Source: Lacustribacter sp964460315
Lineage (GTDB): Bacteria; Pseudomonadota; Gammaproteobacteria; Burkholderiales; Burkholderiaceae_A
DNA length: 64,000 nucleotides
NCBI GenBank assembly: GCA_964460315.1
Contig: CAYWPQ010000005.1
Span: 25,415 to 89,414 of the forward strand
Direction of reading: 5' to 3'
The notes beneath the pieces are model-generated. The model was not told the DNA's origin. It ran no database searches and saw nothing but the letters and a program-made list of their open reading frames with translations. Of the stretch, positions 7,210 to 16,444 are shown one piece after another. Position 1 is the first letter of the stretch, and every line of letters starts with the position of its first letter. The position numbers were made by a program, and so were the translations under genes.

Positions 7210-8351
7210 GAGGGGCTTTCAGTGGTGAGCCACTGGCGGATTCGCTCAGCATCCAACAAGCGCTTCTGACTGCCCTGGGCATCGAGCATCACAATGACCA
7301 CGGCCTGGCCGTCGATGGTCGCCTGCATGACCAGGCACTTCCCTGCGTCACGAATGAAGCCGGTTTTCGACAGTCCAAGTTCCCAATTGTCGCTACGAAG
7401 AAGCGCATTGGTATTACGGAACTGCTGGTCTCTTCCACCAACCTTCACGATGGTCTGCTTATCGGTTGAGAAATCACGGATGAGTGCATGCTCGTGCGCC
7501 GCGTTCACAAGGCGTGCAAGATCACGGGGGGTCGACCGGTTTTCGTTACTCAAACCGGTGGGCTCAACAAACTTCGACTGGGTCATGCTGAGCTCATCGG
7601 CCTTGTCGTTCATCGCTGCGACGAAGGCTGCGAGACCTTCCGGGTAGGTGCGGCCCAAGGCATGCGCAGCGCGGTTGTCCGAGGACATCAAGGCAAGGTG
7701 CAAGAGCTCGGCTCGGGTGAACTTTGAGCCGACCGTTAGACGCGAGCGGGAATACTTCTGAAGCTTCGTGTCGTCTTTCGTGATCGTGATGAGCTCATGC
7801 AGCGGGAGCTCAGCATCCATCACGACCAGTGCGGTCATCACCTTGGTGATGGAGGCGATGGGAAGTGCCACATCCGGGTTTTTTTCCAGAAGGACCTGCC
7901 CTGTCATCTGGTCCACCACCAAGACCGCGCTCGAATTCAACGCGACTTCGGTGAAGGCGGATCGAAGCCCCAGGCGAGTCCCCATGGAGTTGTAACCTCG
8001 CTCGGAACGAGCAAAGGATTGTTTCTTCGCTTTGTTGGCTTTGCGCTTCTGGGCCACCTGTTTTTTCTTGGCTGCCTGGGCTTTGGATTGAACCTGCGCC
8101 TTCTTGGGCGAGGCTTTCGCGTTTTGAGCCTTGGTCGGCTGTTTGGCGGCTGACTGTTTCGTCGGCTGGGTCGTGGACGGTTTGGCTGGCTGCGTCTGGG
8201 CAAGTGGCTCCCCAACGCCCATCGTCATCAGTGAAATTGCCAGACCAGCGACGGTGAATACCTTCGCCATTCGGCGCAGAGACCCATGGGTTGGAATGAA
8301 GAGGTTGGGCTGATGGCTTTTCAAACCGCGTGTCGACGAACTCGAAGTCAT
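7188..8351 (-). CDS. pbpG: D-alanyl-D-alanine endopeptidase (PBP7/PbpG type)
   Basis: This low-molecular-weight penicillin-binding protein cleaves peptidoglycan cross-links in the periplasm. The serine-hydrolase motifs are all present: SITK (after LPIA), SDN in MSSDNRAAHA, and KTG in LSKTGFI. A hydrophobic segment (AKVFTVAGLAISLMTMG) ending LAQT looks like a signal peptide. Between it and the catalytic domain lies a low-complexity linker of about 60 residues built mostly of Lys, Ala and Gln, much longer than in E. coli PBP7. The start is uncertain: ATG 8351 leaves a long N region before the signal, while ATG 8270 would begin directly at it. An upstream GTG at 8360 is also in frame. Confidence 0.9.
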   Translation of the reverse strand: MTSSSSTRGLKSHQPNLFIPTHGSLRRMAKVFTVAGLAISLMTMGVGEPLAQTQPAKPSTTQPTKQSAAKQPTKAQNAKASPKKAQVQSKAQAAKKKQVAQKRKANKAKKQSFARSERGYNSMGTRLGLRSAFTEVALNSSAVLVVDQMTGQVLLEKNPDVALPIASITKVMTALVVMDAELPLHELITITKDDTKLQKYSRSRLTVGSKFTRAELLHLALMSSDNRAAHALGRTYPEGLAAFVAAMNDKADELSMTQSKFVEPTGLSNENRSTPRDLARLVNAAHEHALIRDFSTDKQTIVKVGGRDQQFRNTNALLRSDNWELGLSKTGFIRDAGKCLVMQATIDGQAVVIVMLDAQGSQKRLLDAERIRQWLTTESPSQSAPRS

Positions 8352-8445
8352 TCTTTGCACTTTTGGATGGCTTACGTTGCCCAGACTCTAACAAAGAATT
8401 CAGGGCAGGACAAGCAAAAAATTTCGATCTTTCAATGACTTAGCG

Positions 8446-9360
8446 TTAATACTGAAGACGCTTTCTGAGGAGGTGGTTCTGATGGGCGATCTGAACCGTC
8501 GAAAAATGGATGTCCACCGTGTCGGAAACGTTCCGACCATAGCCTCCAGCCATCGCCACCGCCACGGGCAGACCAAGATCGTTTGCGAACTGAAACACTC
8601 GCCGGTCTCTGGCCGCAAGCCCCTCTTTGCTGAGCGCAAGCCGTCCAAGACGATCCCCAACAAAAGGGTCAGCACCGGCCAGATAAATGACCAAGTCGGG
8701 AGCAAACGATGCCTCGAGTATTTCGAGCGCCCGATTCAAGACATCAAGATAAGCCCCATCGGCCGTACCGTCAGCGAGTTCGATATCAAGGTCCGATTGT
8801 TCTTTGCGAAAGGGATAGTTGGTGGCCCCATGGATGGATAAAGTGAATATGGATGGATCACGTTGTGCCATTGCTGCCGTGCCGTTGCCCTGATGCACAT
8901 CAAGATCGATCACCGCAATGGATCGAACTCCGTAATCACGCTGTAACAATTTCGACGCAATGATGGCGTCGTTGAAACAACAGTAGCCCTCGGCATGGTC
9001 ACGGTAGGCATGATGCGTTCCCCCAGCGAGATTCACCCCCACCCCTTCCTTCAGCGCGGCAATGCAGGCGCCCACGGTGGCCCCTGCCGATCGACGAGAT
9101 CGCTCCACCAGTTCCGCAGACCATGGGAAACCAATGCGCCGAATTTCTTGTTGGGACAGATCACCCTGAGCGAAACGGGAAACGTAGGATGGGTCATGAG
9201 CAAGGCTCAGGATCTCGTCCGTGAGCGACTCCGGCTCAAGAAGTTGAATACCAGGTTCGCTCTTACTGACTCGCGAGCGAAGTAATTCGTATTTCTGGAT
9301 GGGAAATCGATGTCCGGGCGGCAGGGGCAAAACGAAACGATCGCTGTAATATGCTTTCAT
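8446..9360 (-). CDS. Histone deacetylase family protein (class II-like/acetylpolyamine type)
   Basis: The 304-residue product is a zinc-dependent deacetylase of the arginase/HDAC fold. GGTHHAYRDHAEGYCCFND carries the paired catalytic histidines, VIDLDVHQGNGTA the Asp and His zinc ligands, and YLAGADPF the third zinc ligand Asp. Such bacterial proteins act on acetylated polyamines, acetoin-related substrates or protein lysines; the substrate is not evident here. ATG 9360 is preferred over the in-frame TTG 9363. It is divergent from the phasin gene with only 37 bp between start codons, so the promoters must be compressed or overlapping. Confidence 0.93.
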   Translation of the reverse strand: MKAYYSDRFVLPLPPGHRFPIQKYELLRSRVSKSEPGIQLLEPESLTDEILSLAHDPSYVSRFAQGDLSQQEIRRIGFPWSAELVERSRRSAGATVGACIAALKEGVGVNLAGGTHHAYRDHAEGYCCFNDAIIASKLLQRDYGVRSIAVIDLDVHQGNGTAAMAQRDPSIFTLSIHGATNYPFRKEQSDLDIELADGTADGAYLDVLNRALEILEASFAPDLVIYLAGADPFVGDRLGRLALSKEGLAARDRRVFQFANDLGLPVAVAMAGGYGRNVSDTVDIHFSTVQIAHQNHLLRKRLQY

Positions 9361-9397
9361 CAATCATTACATCCACTAAGTCAGAAGGAGATCCGCG

Positions 9398-9928
9398 ATG
9401 AGTGTTTATCCCACACCCGAAAAAGTGAGCGAAGCTCAGAAACAAAACATCGAGGCCATGATCAAACTATCTCAGAAAGCCTTCGAAGGCGTGGAGAAGA
9501 TGGTCGATCTACAGCTCAATGCGGCCCGAGCGTCACTCCAGGAATCTGCGGAAAAATTTCAGGCCTTGTTAAGCGTGAAGGACGCGCAGGAGCTGGTCAG
9601 TGTCAATCAAGAGATGGCTACGCCATCCGCGGAAAAAGCACTGGCTTACTCACGAACGGTCTACGACATTGCGTCGCAAACCAGCAGCGAGGTTCAGCGC
9701 CTGATTGATGCTCAGATTGCCGATGCGAACAAGAAACTGGTGGATGCGCTTGACGAACTCGCCAAGACAGCGCCCGCGGGTTCAGAGGGCGTGGTCAGCA
9801 TGATGAAGACCTCCCTGGCCGCGGCCAACTCGGCCTTCGAGACGGCCAACAAAGCGGCACGGCAGGTGGTGGAGATGGCCGAGAAAAACATGCGCGCCGC
9901 CAGCGAGATGGCCAGCCCCAAGAAGTAG
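9398..9928 (+). CDS. phaP: Phasin (polyhydroxyalkanoate granule-associated protein)
   Basis: Phasins coat polyhydroxybutyrate granules and control their number and size. The 176-residue protein is almost entirely helical and free of Cys and Trp. It contains the family core with QNIEAMIKLSQKAFEGVEKM near the start, followed by amphipathic helices and an Ala/Lys-rich end (ASEMASPKK). An excellent Shine-Dalgarno, AGAAGGAGAT, lies 6 nt before the ATG, in keeping with high expression. A strong terminator follows. No phaC or phaZ is in the window, so storage polymer synthesis is inferred only from this gene. Confidence 0.93.
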   Translation: MSVYPTPEKVSEAQKQNIEAMIKLSQKAFEGVEKMVDLQLNAARASLQESAEKFQALLSVKDAQELVSVNQEMATPSAEKALAYSRTVYDIASQTSSEVQRLIDAQIADANKKLVDALDELAKTAPAGSEGVVSMMKTSLAAANSAFETANKAARQVVEMAEKNMRAASEMASPKK

Positions 9929-9952
9929 ACCCGCCCAAGAACAGATCCGCCA

Positions 9953-9993
9953 AAGCCACCCGCGAGCCGGTTATCGGGTGGCTTCTTTTTCTT
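9953..9993 (+). terminator. Rho-independent terminator of the phasin gene
   Basis: AAGCCACCCG (9953-9962) pairs perfectly with CGGGTGGCTT (9975-9984) around a 12-nt loop and is followed by CTTTTTCTT. The right arm and U-tract also encode the last residues (KEATR) and stop codon of the convergent MoaB-like gene, so the terminator is embedded in coding sequence of the other strand. Confidence 0.9.
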
Positions 9994-10840
9994 CGATAAT
10001 CTCGCCACCCAGCGACACCACCCCTGCCTTAAATTCCTCATAAGCAAGACGAAGCGATTCCGGGGGCTCACAAGGGCTCTCGGGTGCTCCGTCTCTCGAT
10101 GTCTTCAGCCCCTCAGAAAAATCCCTCGGGGGATTTGGGTCCACGGCACCCTGGGCCTTCACCCCAAGTTCCACATGCTTGGGTTTTCCATCATCACCCG
10201 CGGAAGGAAGGCTGTAGATTTTAAGTTCAGGGTATTTGGCCGCCAGGGACTGCATCAGAGGCGTGACGGTGGCCTCAAACAAACGATGCACCACCATCGA
10301 GCGATCAAACTCGGCAACCTGCCGAAAGCAATCTCGGTAAAAAGTCTCAAGAACCCACTCCAGCATGGGCCAGGCCATCACCGGAAATCCGGGCAGAAAA
10401 TAATGCTCGCGAATCGAGAACCCCGGAATCTTGTTGTAAGGGTTCGGAATGATCGACGCACCCTCCGGGAACTCCCCCATGCGCAGCCGGTCGTCGGTCG
10501 CTGGCTGGCCCGTGTCCGCTGCGCGTTCACGAATCAGGCGCTCCGCCTCGGGGTGCAAAACCAGAGGAACGCCCAGGGCCTGAGCCGCCGCCTGCCGGGT
10601 ATGGTCATCGGGCGTGGATCCAATCCCACCGCAGCTGAAGACCACATCGTTGGATCCAAACGACTGGGCCAATGCTTCAACACAGCGAGCCCGGTCATCG
10701 CCAAGGTAGTGAACCCAAGAAAGTGCAAGCCCTCGCGCACCAAGGATCGTCTTCACTTTTTCGAAATGACGGTCTTGCCGCTTGCCGGAGAGAATCTCGT
10801 CACCAAGAATAAATAAACCAAACTGACGTGATGCGCTCAT
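9971..10840 (-). CDS. MoaB/CinA N-terminal-like molybdopterin-binding domain protein
   Basis: The 289-residue protein matches the COG1058 group (competence/damage-inducible CinA N-terminal domain, also found in MoaB and MogA). It starts FGLFILGDEILSGKRQDRH and has FSCGGIGSTPDDHTRQAAA, the glycine-rich pterin-binding loop, around residues 68-86, and IPGFSIREHYFLPGFPVMA further on. The C-terminal CinA deamidase domain is absent; instead there is a short acidic tail. Function in cofactor or nucleotide metabolism is family-level only. AAGGAA lies 6-7 nt before the ATG. Its end is shared with the phasin terminator. It precedes hrpA by 33 bp on the same strand but is downstream of it in transcription. 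Confidence 0.85.
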   Translation of the reverse strand: MSASRQFGLFILGDEILSGKRQDRHFEKVKTILGARGLALSWVHYLGDDRARCVEALAQSFGSNDVVFSCGGIGSTPDDHTRQAAAQALGVPLVLHPEAERLIRERAADTGQPATDDRLRMGEFPEGASIIPNPYNKIPGFSIREHYFLPGFPVMAWPMLEWVLETFYRDCFRQVAEFDRSMVVHRLFEATVTPLMQSLAAKYPELKIYSLPSAGDDGKPKHVELGVKAQGAVDPNPPRDFSEGLKTSRDGAPESPCEPPESLRLAYEEFKAGVVSLGGEIIEEKEATR

Positions 10841-10873
10841 TGCAGATTCCTTACTCCAAGAATTGCGGGCATT

Positions 10874-13800
10874 TTACTTCTCCATCTGTTGCCAGGATTT
10901 CTCAAGCCGCTTGACCGAGACCGGTGTTGGCGTGCGAAGCTCTTGCGCGAAAAGGGCCACTCTCAGTTCCTCAAGCTGCCACCGAAACTCCACGAACCGA
11001 TCTGGCCAAGGGCCTCGCTGCTGAGATGCCCAACGCCAGAATGGCGTCTCCACCACCAAGGCGTCACGCTGCCAACGCTGATCGCGGGCCGGATCGTCCC
11101 GGCATTTGTCCATGCGGGTTGAAATCCCTTTGAGATACCGGGGCAAATGCGCAGCCCGCTCCGCAGGAATTGAAACAATGAAATCTTTCGGAAGCAGTCT
11201 TGAGAGCTGCTGACTGATGTCGGCATGGGCTGAGGCAAAACCACGAACGGAGCCCATCTTTTTGAGAATCAGCGCGTGCTCGGCCAATACGGTGGCCAGC
11301 CACCGAAGCACCTCCTGGCCAAGCAAGAGCACCCGGCCTTTCCCGTTGGCCAGTGCACGATCAAAGGCCGCGTCGTCTTCAGGCACTCCCTGGGAGAGAA
11401 ACACGCGACTCAAGGTGGCCTCGGCAATCATGGCCCAGAGCTGCTCATGGCCACCGAACGGCGTGAAATTCAGGCCAATGTCGCGTCGGTTGTGAAGCTC
11501 TTTCTCAAGGGCCTTTAACGGCTCTTTCACAGCAAGAGCAAGTCGATCAAGGCAGGATGCACGCATGGTCTTGCCGTCAAGCGCAATGACCTGATCGATA
11601 GGACTCACACCCAGCTCGGCCTGCAGCAGCTCCAGGTCTCGGCCTTCAGCAAGTCGCCGGCCATGCCGATCCACCACACGAAGATTGAAGCGACAATGTG
11701 GGCTGACAGCATCCAGTTTGAAGTCATCGCGGCGCGCTGACACCCCGGTCTCTTCAGAGATGTCTCGAATCAGTGTCTGAATAAGACTCTGCTTTCCTGC
11801 CACTGCAGCTGAACGCCGACAGAAACCCTCAGCGTAATCGGGCAAGGGCACGCACTCTCGACGAATCTTCTGGGGAAGACTCTTGAGCAGTAGCTGAACC
11901 TTCTCTTTCAACATGCCGGGGACCAGCCATTCCAAGCCAATTGGGTCAAGCCTTGCCAGCTGCTCTTCATTGGAAACAAGTGTCACGCCATCGCGCGAAT
12001 CACCGGGCTCGAAATGGTATTCAAGCGCGTAGCTTTCAGAACCCAGGTTGAGCACCTTGGGAAACTGGTCGGTCGTGATGCCAGCGGCCTCATGTCGCAT
12101 CAGATCTTCTTTCTGGAGGCATAGCAGTTCAGGGTTGCCACGCACCGCCTCGGTGTACCAGGCAGCGAAACTCTGGGCGTCCACAACATGCTCGGGAACG
12201 AACTGATCGTAAAACGCCTCAAGCAGTGTTTCATCCACCAAGATGTCGGGTCGGCGTGCCTTGTGTTCGAGCTGCTCCACCTCGCGAATTCGCTTGGCGT
12301 TGATTGCAAAGAATCGGTGCGGGCAATCCCAGTCTCCTTCCACAAGCGCCTCACGAATGAAAATCTCGCGCGCCTCTTGGCGCTGCCGTTCGCCAAGCTG
12401 CGCCCACGACACTTTCCGCCGTTGGTAGATGGTGAGTCCATAGAGGGTTGCTCGCTCATAGCCCACGACGCGTCCGGATTTCTTTTCCCAATGGGGCTCG
12501 GACTGGCTTCGCTTCAACAGATGGGAGGCCGCCTGCTCGACCCACTCCGGCTCGATGGCGGCTATGGTTCGGGCGAAGAGCCGGGATGTCTCGACCTGCT
12601 CGGCAGCCATCAGCCAACGAGGGGGTTTCTTGGCGAGGTAAGAGCCCGGCCAAACCAGGAACTTCACGTCATGACAGCCAAGCCATATGGGGTCGTCCGG
12701 TGACTTCATTCCCACGTTGGAGAGCAGGCCTGAGAGGATGGCCAGATGAATGGACGCATCGCTGGCGGGCTGCTCGTTGAGTTTCCAGTGATTCTCGCCA
12801 GCCCACTCCAACAGCTGCTGATGCACCTCGCGCCATTCGCGGGCTCGCATCGGCGATAGAAACTCGGCGCGCAAGGCCTGCTCGTAACGTCGATTCGATT
12901 CCCTCTGATCATGCAAGACGCGGATTCGGTCCCAAAGCTTCAGCAAGGATCGAAACTCACTTTTGGGGTCGGCGAACTGAGCATGCGCCCGATCAGCCGC
13001 CGCTGACTGATCCTGAGGACGGTCGCGGGGGTCTTGTGTGGATAAGGCCGATGCAATCACCAGCATCTCTCGAAGACAGCCATGCTGCCTGGCGGCCACC
13101 ATCATTCGTCCAATTCGTGGATCAACAGGAAACCGAGCCAGCGTGCGGCCGATCTCGGTGAGTTCACCTTGGGCGTCAATCGCATGCAGCTCGCGAAGCA
13201 TCACCAGACCGTCAGCCACCGCCTTACCCGACGGGGGGTCAATGAACGGAAAGGCTCGAATGTCGGGTAGCCCCAAGGATTTCATTCGAAGCATGACTGC
13301 GGCCAACGAACTTCGGTGAATTTCAGGGTCAGCGAATGCAGGGCGCTGAGCGAACTCCGCCTCGTCGTAAAGGCGGATGCAGACGCCCTCGGCGACTCGC
13401 CCGCACCGGCCCATCCGCTGATTGGCCTGCGCCTGCGGAATGGGCTCAATCTGCAGCTGCTCGACCTTCCCCCGATAACGATAACGCTTCACCCTGGCCA
13501 GACCTGAATCCACCACGTAACGAATCCCAGGCACCGTCAGGGATGTCTCCGCCACATTGGTGGCGAGCACCACACGGCGAGCGCCACTGGATCGAAATAC
13601 CCGATCTTGATCCGACTGAGAAAGCCTTGAGTAAAGAGGCAGGACCTCGGCCGCCATCTTCCCGGAACGGCCAAGAAGGCTGGAGGCTGGCCGAGAACGA
13701 AGTTCATCGGCCACGGCCTTGATTTCTCGCTCCCCCGGAAGAAAAACAAGAATGTCTCCTGGGCCCTGCCCATTCCAGTCACGCTCGCACTCTTCAACCC

Positions 13801-14452
13801 CCTGGACCACCTGGTCAATCAGATCGAGTTCGGTGGACTCCGCTGGACGCCAGCGAACCTCGACCGGGTAGAGACGACCGGACACCTCAATCACTGGGGC
13901 GGGCTGACCTGGCGAGCCAAAGTGAGCTGCAAACCGCTCGGCATCAATCGTGGCCGAAGTGATCACCACACGGAGGTCGGGACGCCGGGGAAGAAGGTTC
14001 TTCAAGTAGCCCATCAGAAAATCGATATTCAGGCTGCGCTCATGGGCCTCGTCGACAATCACCATATCGTAGGCGGAGAGCAGCGGGTCGGCCTGGGTCT
14101 GAGCCAGCAGGATGCCGTCGGTCATGAGTTTGATGGGCATACCCGGCCGGGAGCGGTCATTGAAACGAATCTGATAGCCCACCTGGGCATCCGATGCGTC
14201 CCCGCAGCCCACATCCAGCTCCTGGGCGATACGTCTTGCCACAGTCACGGCCGCGAGACGGCGGGGCTGGGTATGGGCAATGGTCTTACCCTTGGCTCCG
14301 CAGCCGACCATCAGCCCGATCTTGGGAAGCTGCGTGGTTTTGCCAGAACCTGTTTCTCCGCAGACAATGACCACTTGGTTCCCCTTGATGGCCCGAGCGA
14401 TATCGTCGCGTCGGGCGCTGACGGGCAACGATTCCGGAAACTCAATACGCAT
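10874..14452 (-). CDS. hrpA: ATP-dependent RNA helicase HrpA (DEAH box)
   Basis: HrpA is a large DEAH/RHA-type 3'-5' RNA helicase acting on mRNA and stalled ribosomes. Motif I GETGSGKTT is at residues 32-40, motif II DEAH at 134-137, motif III SAT at 166-168, and QRMGRCGRVAEG is motif VI. After the two RecA domains come the helicase-associated HA2/OB region and the long DUF3418 C-terminal part. At 1192 residues it is shorter than E. coli HrpA (1300), mainly because the N-terminal extension before the helicase core is missing. It is divergent from argA with only 21 bp between the two start codons. Confidence 0.96.
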   Translation of the reverse strand: MRIEFPESLPVSARRDDIARAIKGNQVVIVCGETGSGKTTQLPKIGLMVGCGAKGKTIAHTQPRRLAAVTVARRIAQELDVGCGDASDAQVGYQIRFNDRSRPGMPIKLMTDGILLAQTQADPLLSAYDMVIVDEAHERSLNIDFLMGYLKNLLPRRPDLRVVITSATIDAERFAAHFGSPGQPAPVIEVSGRLYPVEVRWRPAESTELDLIDQVVQGVEECERDWNGQGPGDILVFLPGEREIKAVADELRSRPASSLLGRSGKMAAEVLPLYSRLSQSDQDRVFRSSGARRVVLATNVAETSLTVPGIRYVVDSGLARVKRYRYRGKVEQLQIEPIPQAQANQRMGRCGRVAEGVCIRLYDEAEFAQRPAFADPEIHRSSLAAVMLRMKSLGLPDIRAFPFIDPPSGKAVADGLVMLRELHAIDAQGELTEIGRTLARFPVDPRIGRMMVAARQHGCLREMLVIASALSTQDPRDRPQDQSAAADRAHAQFADPKSEFRSLLKLWDRIRVLHDQRESNRRYEQALRAEFLSPMRAREWREVHQQLLEWAGENHWKLNEQPASDASIHLAILSGLLSNVGMKSPDDPIWLGCHDVKFLVWPGSYLAKKPPRWLMAAEQVETSRLFARTIAAIEPEWVEQAASHLLKRSQSEPHWEKKSGRVVGYERATLYGLTIYQRRKVSWAQLGERQRQEAREIFIREALVEGDWDCPHRFFAINAKRIREVEQLEHKARRPDILVDETLLEAFYDQFVPEHVVDAQSFAAWYTEAVRGNPELLCLQKEDLMRHEAAGITTDQFPKVLNLGSESYALEYHFEPGDSRDGVTLVSNEEQLARLDPIGLEWLVPGMLKEKVQLLLKSLPQKIRRECVPLPDYAEGFCRRSAAVAGKQSLIQTLIRDISEETGVSARRDDFKLDAVSPHCRFNLRVVDRHGRRLAEGRDLELLQAELGVSPIDQVIALDGKTMRASCLDRLALAVKEPLKALEKELHNRRDIGLNFTPFGGHEQLWAMIAEATLSRVFLSQGVPEDDAAFDRALANGKGRVLLLGQEVLRWLATVLAEHALILKKMGSVRGFASAHADISQQLSRLLPKDFIVSIPAERAAHLPRYLKGISTRMDKCRDDPARDQRWQRDALVVETPFWRWASQQRGPWPDRFVEFRWQLEELRVALFAQELRTPTPVSVKRLEKSWQQMEK

Positions 14453-14473
14453 CAGGAAAATTATAATCAGCCG

Positions 14474-15868
14474 ATGAATTCATTACCGAGTCTTTCCCAG
14501 GCGCTGCAAAGTCATCCCGTCGACCATGGCGCCGCCACCACGGAGTCGTCTGGCGTTTCGGTGGAGTCTGTTGACTTCGTCTCATGGCTGCGATCGGTTG
14601 CACCCTACATTCACGCCTTTCGCAACAAAACATTTGTGGTGGGTTTCCCCGGCGAACTGGTGAAAGCCGGAAAACTTGAAAGCCTTGCCCATGATGTTGC
14701 GCTCCTTGCAGCGATGGGCATGCGGATTGTACTGGTTCACGGCAGCCGGCCTCAGGTTCAGGAACAACTCACCCTGCGGAACATCGAAAGCCGATTCAGT
14801 CATGGGCTTCGTATCACTGACAAGCCATCCCTTGAGTGTGCCAAAGAGGCCTCTGGCGAACTTCGCCTCGACATCGAAGCCGCGTTTTCAGCAGGCCTTC
14901 CGAACACCCCCATGGGCAACGCAAGAATTCGATTGATCAGCGGCAACTTTGTCACCGCGCGTCCGGTTGGAATTGTTGATGGCGTGGATTTTGAACACAC
15001 CGGTGTGGTGAGAAAAATTGAATCAGAGGCCATTCGTAACGCCCTGGATAGTGGCGCCTTGGTGCTGCTCTCGCCCCTTGGGTTTTCTCCCACCGGCGAA
15101 GCCTTCAACCTCTCCATGGAGGATGTGGCCGCCAGTGTGGCCGTGAGTCTTGATTGCGACAAGCTCATCTTCATGGCGGAAGACAATGGGGTGCCAACCA
15201 AGGATGACGAGCGTATTGCGGAGATCTCGGAGGACGCCGCAGAAGCGCTGCTTGCGAGAGGTGAGCTACTCCCCGATGCCAGCTTCTCCCTGAGCCATGC
15301 GCTTCGTGCATGCAAGGGTGGCGTGGAACGCGCCCACATCATTCCTTTTACCCGCGACGGTGCGTTGCTGCTTGAACTCTTTACCCATGATGGCATTGGC
15401 AGCATGGTGGTTGAGGAAACCCTTGAGGCTCTGCGTCCCGCCAACATCGACGATGTCGCCGCCATCGTGTCACTGATTGAGCCTTTGGAGGAAGACGGAA
15501 CCTTTGTCACCCGTGGCCGCGCCAAGATTGAACGCGACATCGACCGGTTCACCGTGATCGAGCACGATGGCGTGATCTTTGGCTGCGCGGCGCTCTACAC
15601 CTTTGAGGGCTCCACCATGGGCGAGCTGGCCTGTCTCATGGTTCGACCCGAAACCCAAGGTGTGGGTGATGGCGAGCGTCTGCTGAAGAGCATTGAGCAG
15701 CAGGCAAGGCAGTCGGGAGTCAAAAATTTGTTCGTGCTAACCACCCGAACAGCCCACTGGTTTCTTAAGCGTGGGTTTAAGGTGGGACAGGTGGAACAGC
15801 TCCCCCCGCTGCGCAAAGAGGCTTACGACTGGGCCAGGAAATCCCAAATTCTGGTCAAGACGCTGTAA
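14474..15868 (+). CDS. argA: Amino-acid N-acetyltransferase (N-acetylglutamate synthase)
   Basis: ArgA makes N-acetyl-L-glutamate from glutamate and acetyl-CoA, the first step of arginine synthesis, and is normally inhibited by arginine. The 464-residue protein has an N-terminal amino-acid-kinase fold (about 45-295; VLVHGSRPQVQ) that serves regulation and a C-terminal GNAT domain (about 315-460) with the acetyl-CoA loop QGVGDG after LACLMVRPET. I start at ATG 14474; the frame is open far upstream but only as the antisense of hrpA. argD, argF and argG lie 39-43 kb away. No ARG box was identified by eye in the 21-bp intergenic region. Confidence 0.96.
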   Translation: MNSLPSLSQALQSHPVDHGAATTESSGVSVESVDFVSWLRSVAPYIHAFRNKTFVVGFPGELVKAGKLESLAHDVALLAAMGMRIVLVHGSRPQVQEQLTLRNIESRFSHGLRITDKPSLECAKEASGELRLDIEAAFSAGLPNTPMGNARIRLISGNFVTARPVGIVDGVDFEHTGVVRKIESEAIRNALDSGALVLLSPLGFSPTGEAFNLSMEDVAASVAVSLDCDKLIFMAEDNGVPTKDDERIAEISEDAAEALLARGELLPDASFSLSHALRACKGGVERAHIIPFTRDGALLLELFTHDGIGSMVVEETLEALRPANIDDVAAIVSLIEPLEEDGTFVTRGRAKIERDIDRFTVIEHDGVIFGCAALYTFEGSTMGELACLMVRPETQGVGDGERLLKSIEQQARQSGVKNLFVLTTRTAHWFLKRGFKVGQVEQLPPLRKEAYDWARKSQILVKTL

Positions 15869-15907
15869 GACATTCCACGCAAATCGACTCAGCCGAGGCG
15901 AAAGGGT

Positions 15908-16357
15908 TTACGACGCCAGCATTCTCGAGAATGGCCCGCCGCCGATTTCGCTGAATTCCGCAAGAATCATCGGCGCCTCATTCGGGCTGTCATGCAGGCG
16001 ATCCATCACCTGATCGGAAGCCTGAATCAGGCCGTCAATGTAATTGGCTGCCTTGCAGTCTCGATGGGCAAATTGCATATGCCAATCTTGGAACAGCCGA
16101 ACGGGAATGGAGGTGTCGGCCAGGACCTGGATGTCGTGATGGCGCGGATCGCGCTGAATGGAATTCCAGACGCGCTGCAAAGGAAGATTAGGACCTTCAA
16201 TCCACTGGAAAAAAGCGCCACGATCAAAGACCAAGACACCCGTCACACCCTCGGATCGATTTCGGGCACGACAGCCCGCAAGCAGATACAAGAGATCAAG
16301 TTCGGTGAACCCGACCGATGCCTTGCTGTGATAAACGATGGTGGAAAGTGGCTGCAC
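15908..16357 (-). CDS. BLUF-domain blue-light photoreceptor (single domain)
   Basis: BLUF domains bind FAD and sense blue light through hydrogen-bond switching. All key residues are present: Tyr9 (STIVYHS), Asn33 (RARNRSEGVTG), Gln51 (FFQWIEG), and Trp92 and Met94 (DWHMQF), together with the conserved RDPRHHDI turn. The protein is 149 residues with a C-terminal helical cap of about 45 residues and no GGDEF, EAL or cyclase output domain, so it should work through a partner protein. The start is GTG 16357, supported by GGAG five nt upstream. It is the last gene of the long minus-strand run, 87 bp after the orphan gene, and converges on argA. Confidence 0.93.
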   Translation of the reverse strand: MQPLSTIVYHSKASVGFTELDLLYLLAGCRARNRSEGVTGVLVFDRGAFFQWIEGPNLPLQRVWNSIQRDPRHHDIQVLADTSIPVRLFQDWHMQFAHRDCKAANYIDGLIQASDQVMDRLHDSPNEAPMILAEFSEIGGGPFSRMLAS

Positions 16358-16444
16358 AACAACTCCAGAAAATTTCTACAGCCTCAGAGTATGTCGCTGC
16401 ACGGAAAAACGCAATGAATAAAATTGATTCAGTGCAAGCCGAAG

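Noticed and set aside
8446..9928. HDAC-family gene and phasin as a functional storage-granule pair
   Set aside because: They are divergent and share only a short promoter region; nothing in either protein links deacetylation to granules.
13922..14473. Upstream extension of the argA frame by 184 codons
   Set aside because: It is antisense to the hrpA helicase core, while the ArgA family begins near ATG 14474.
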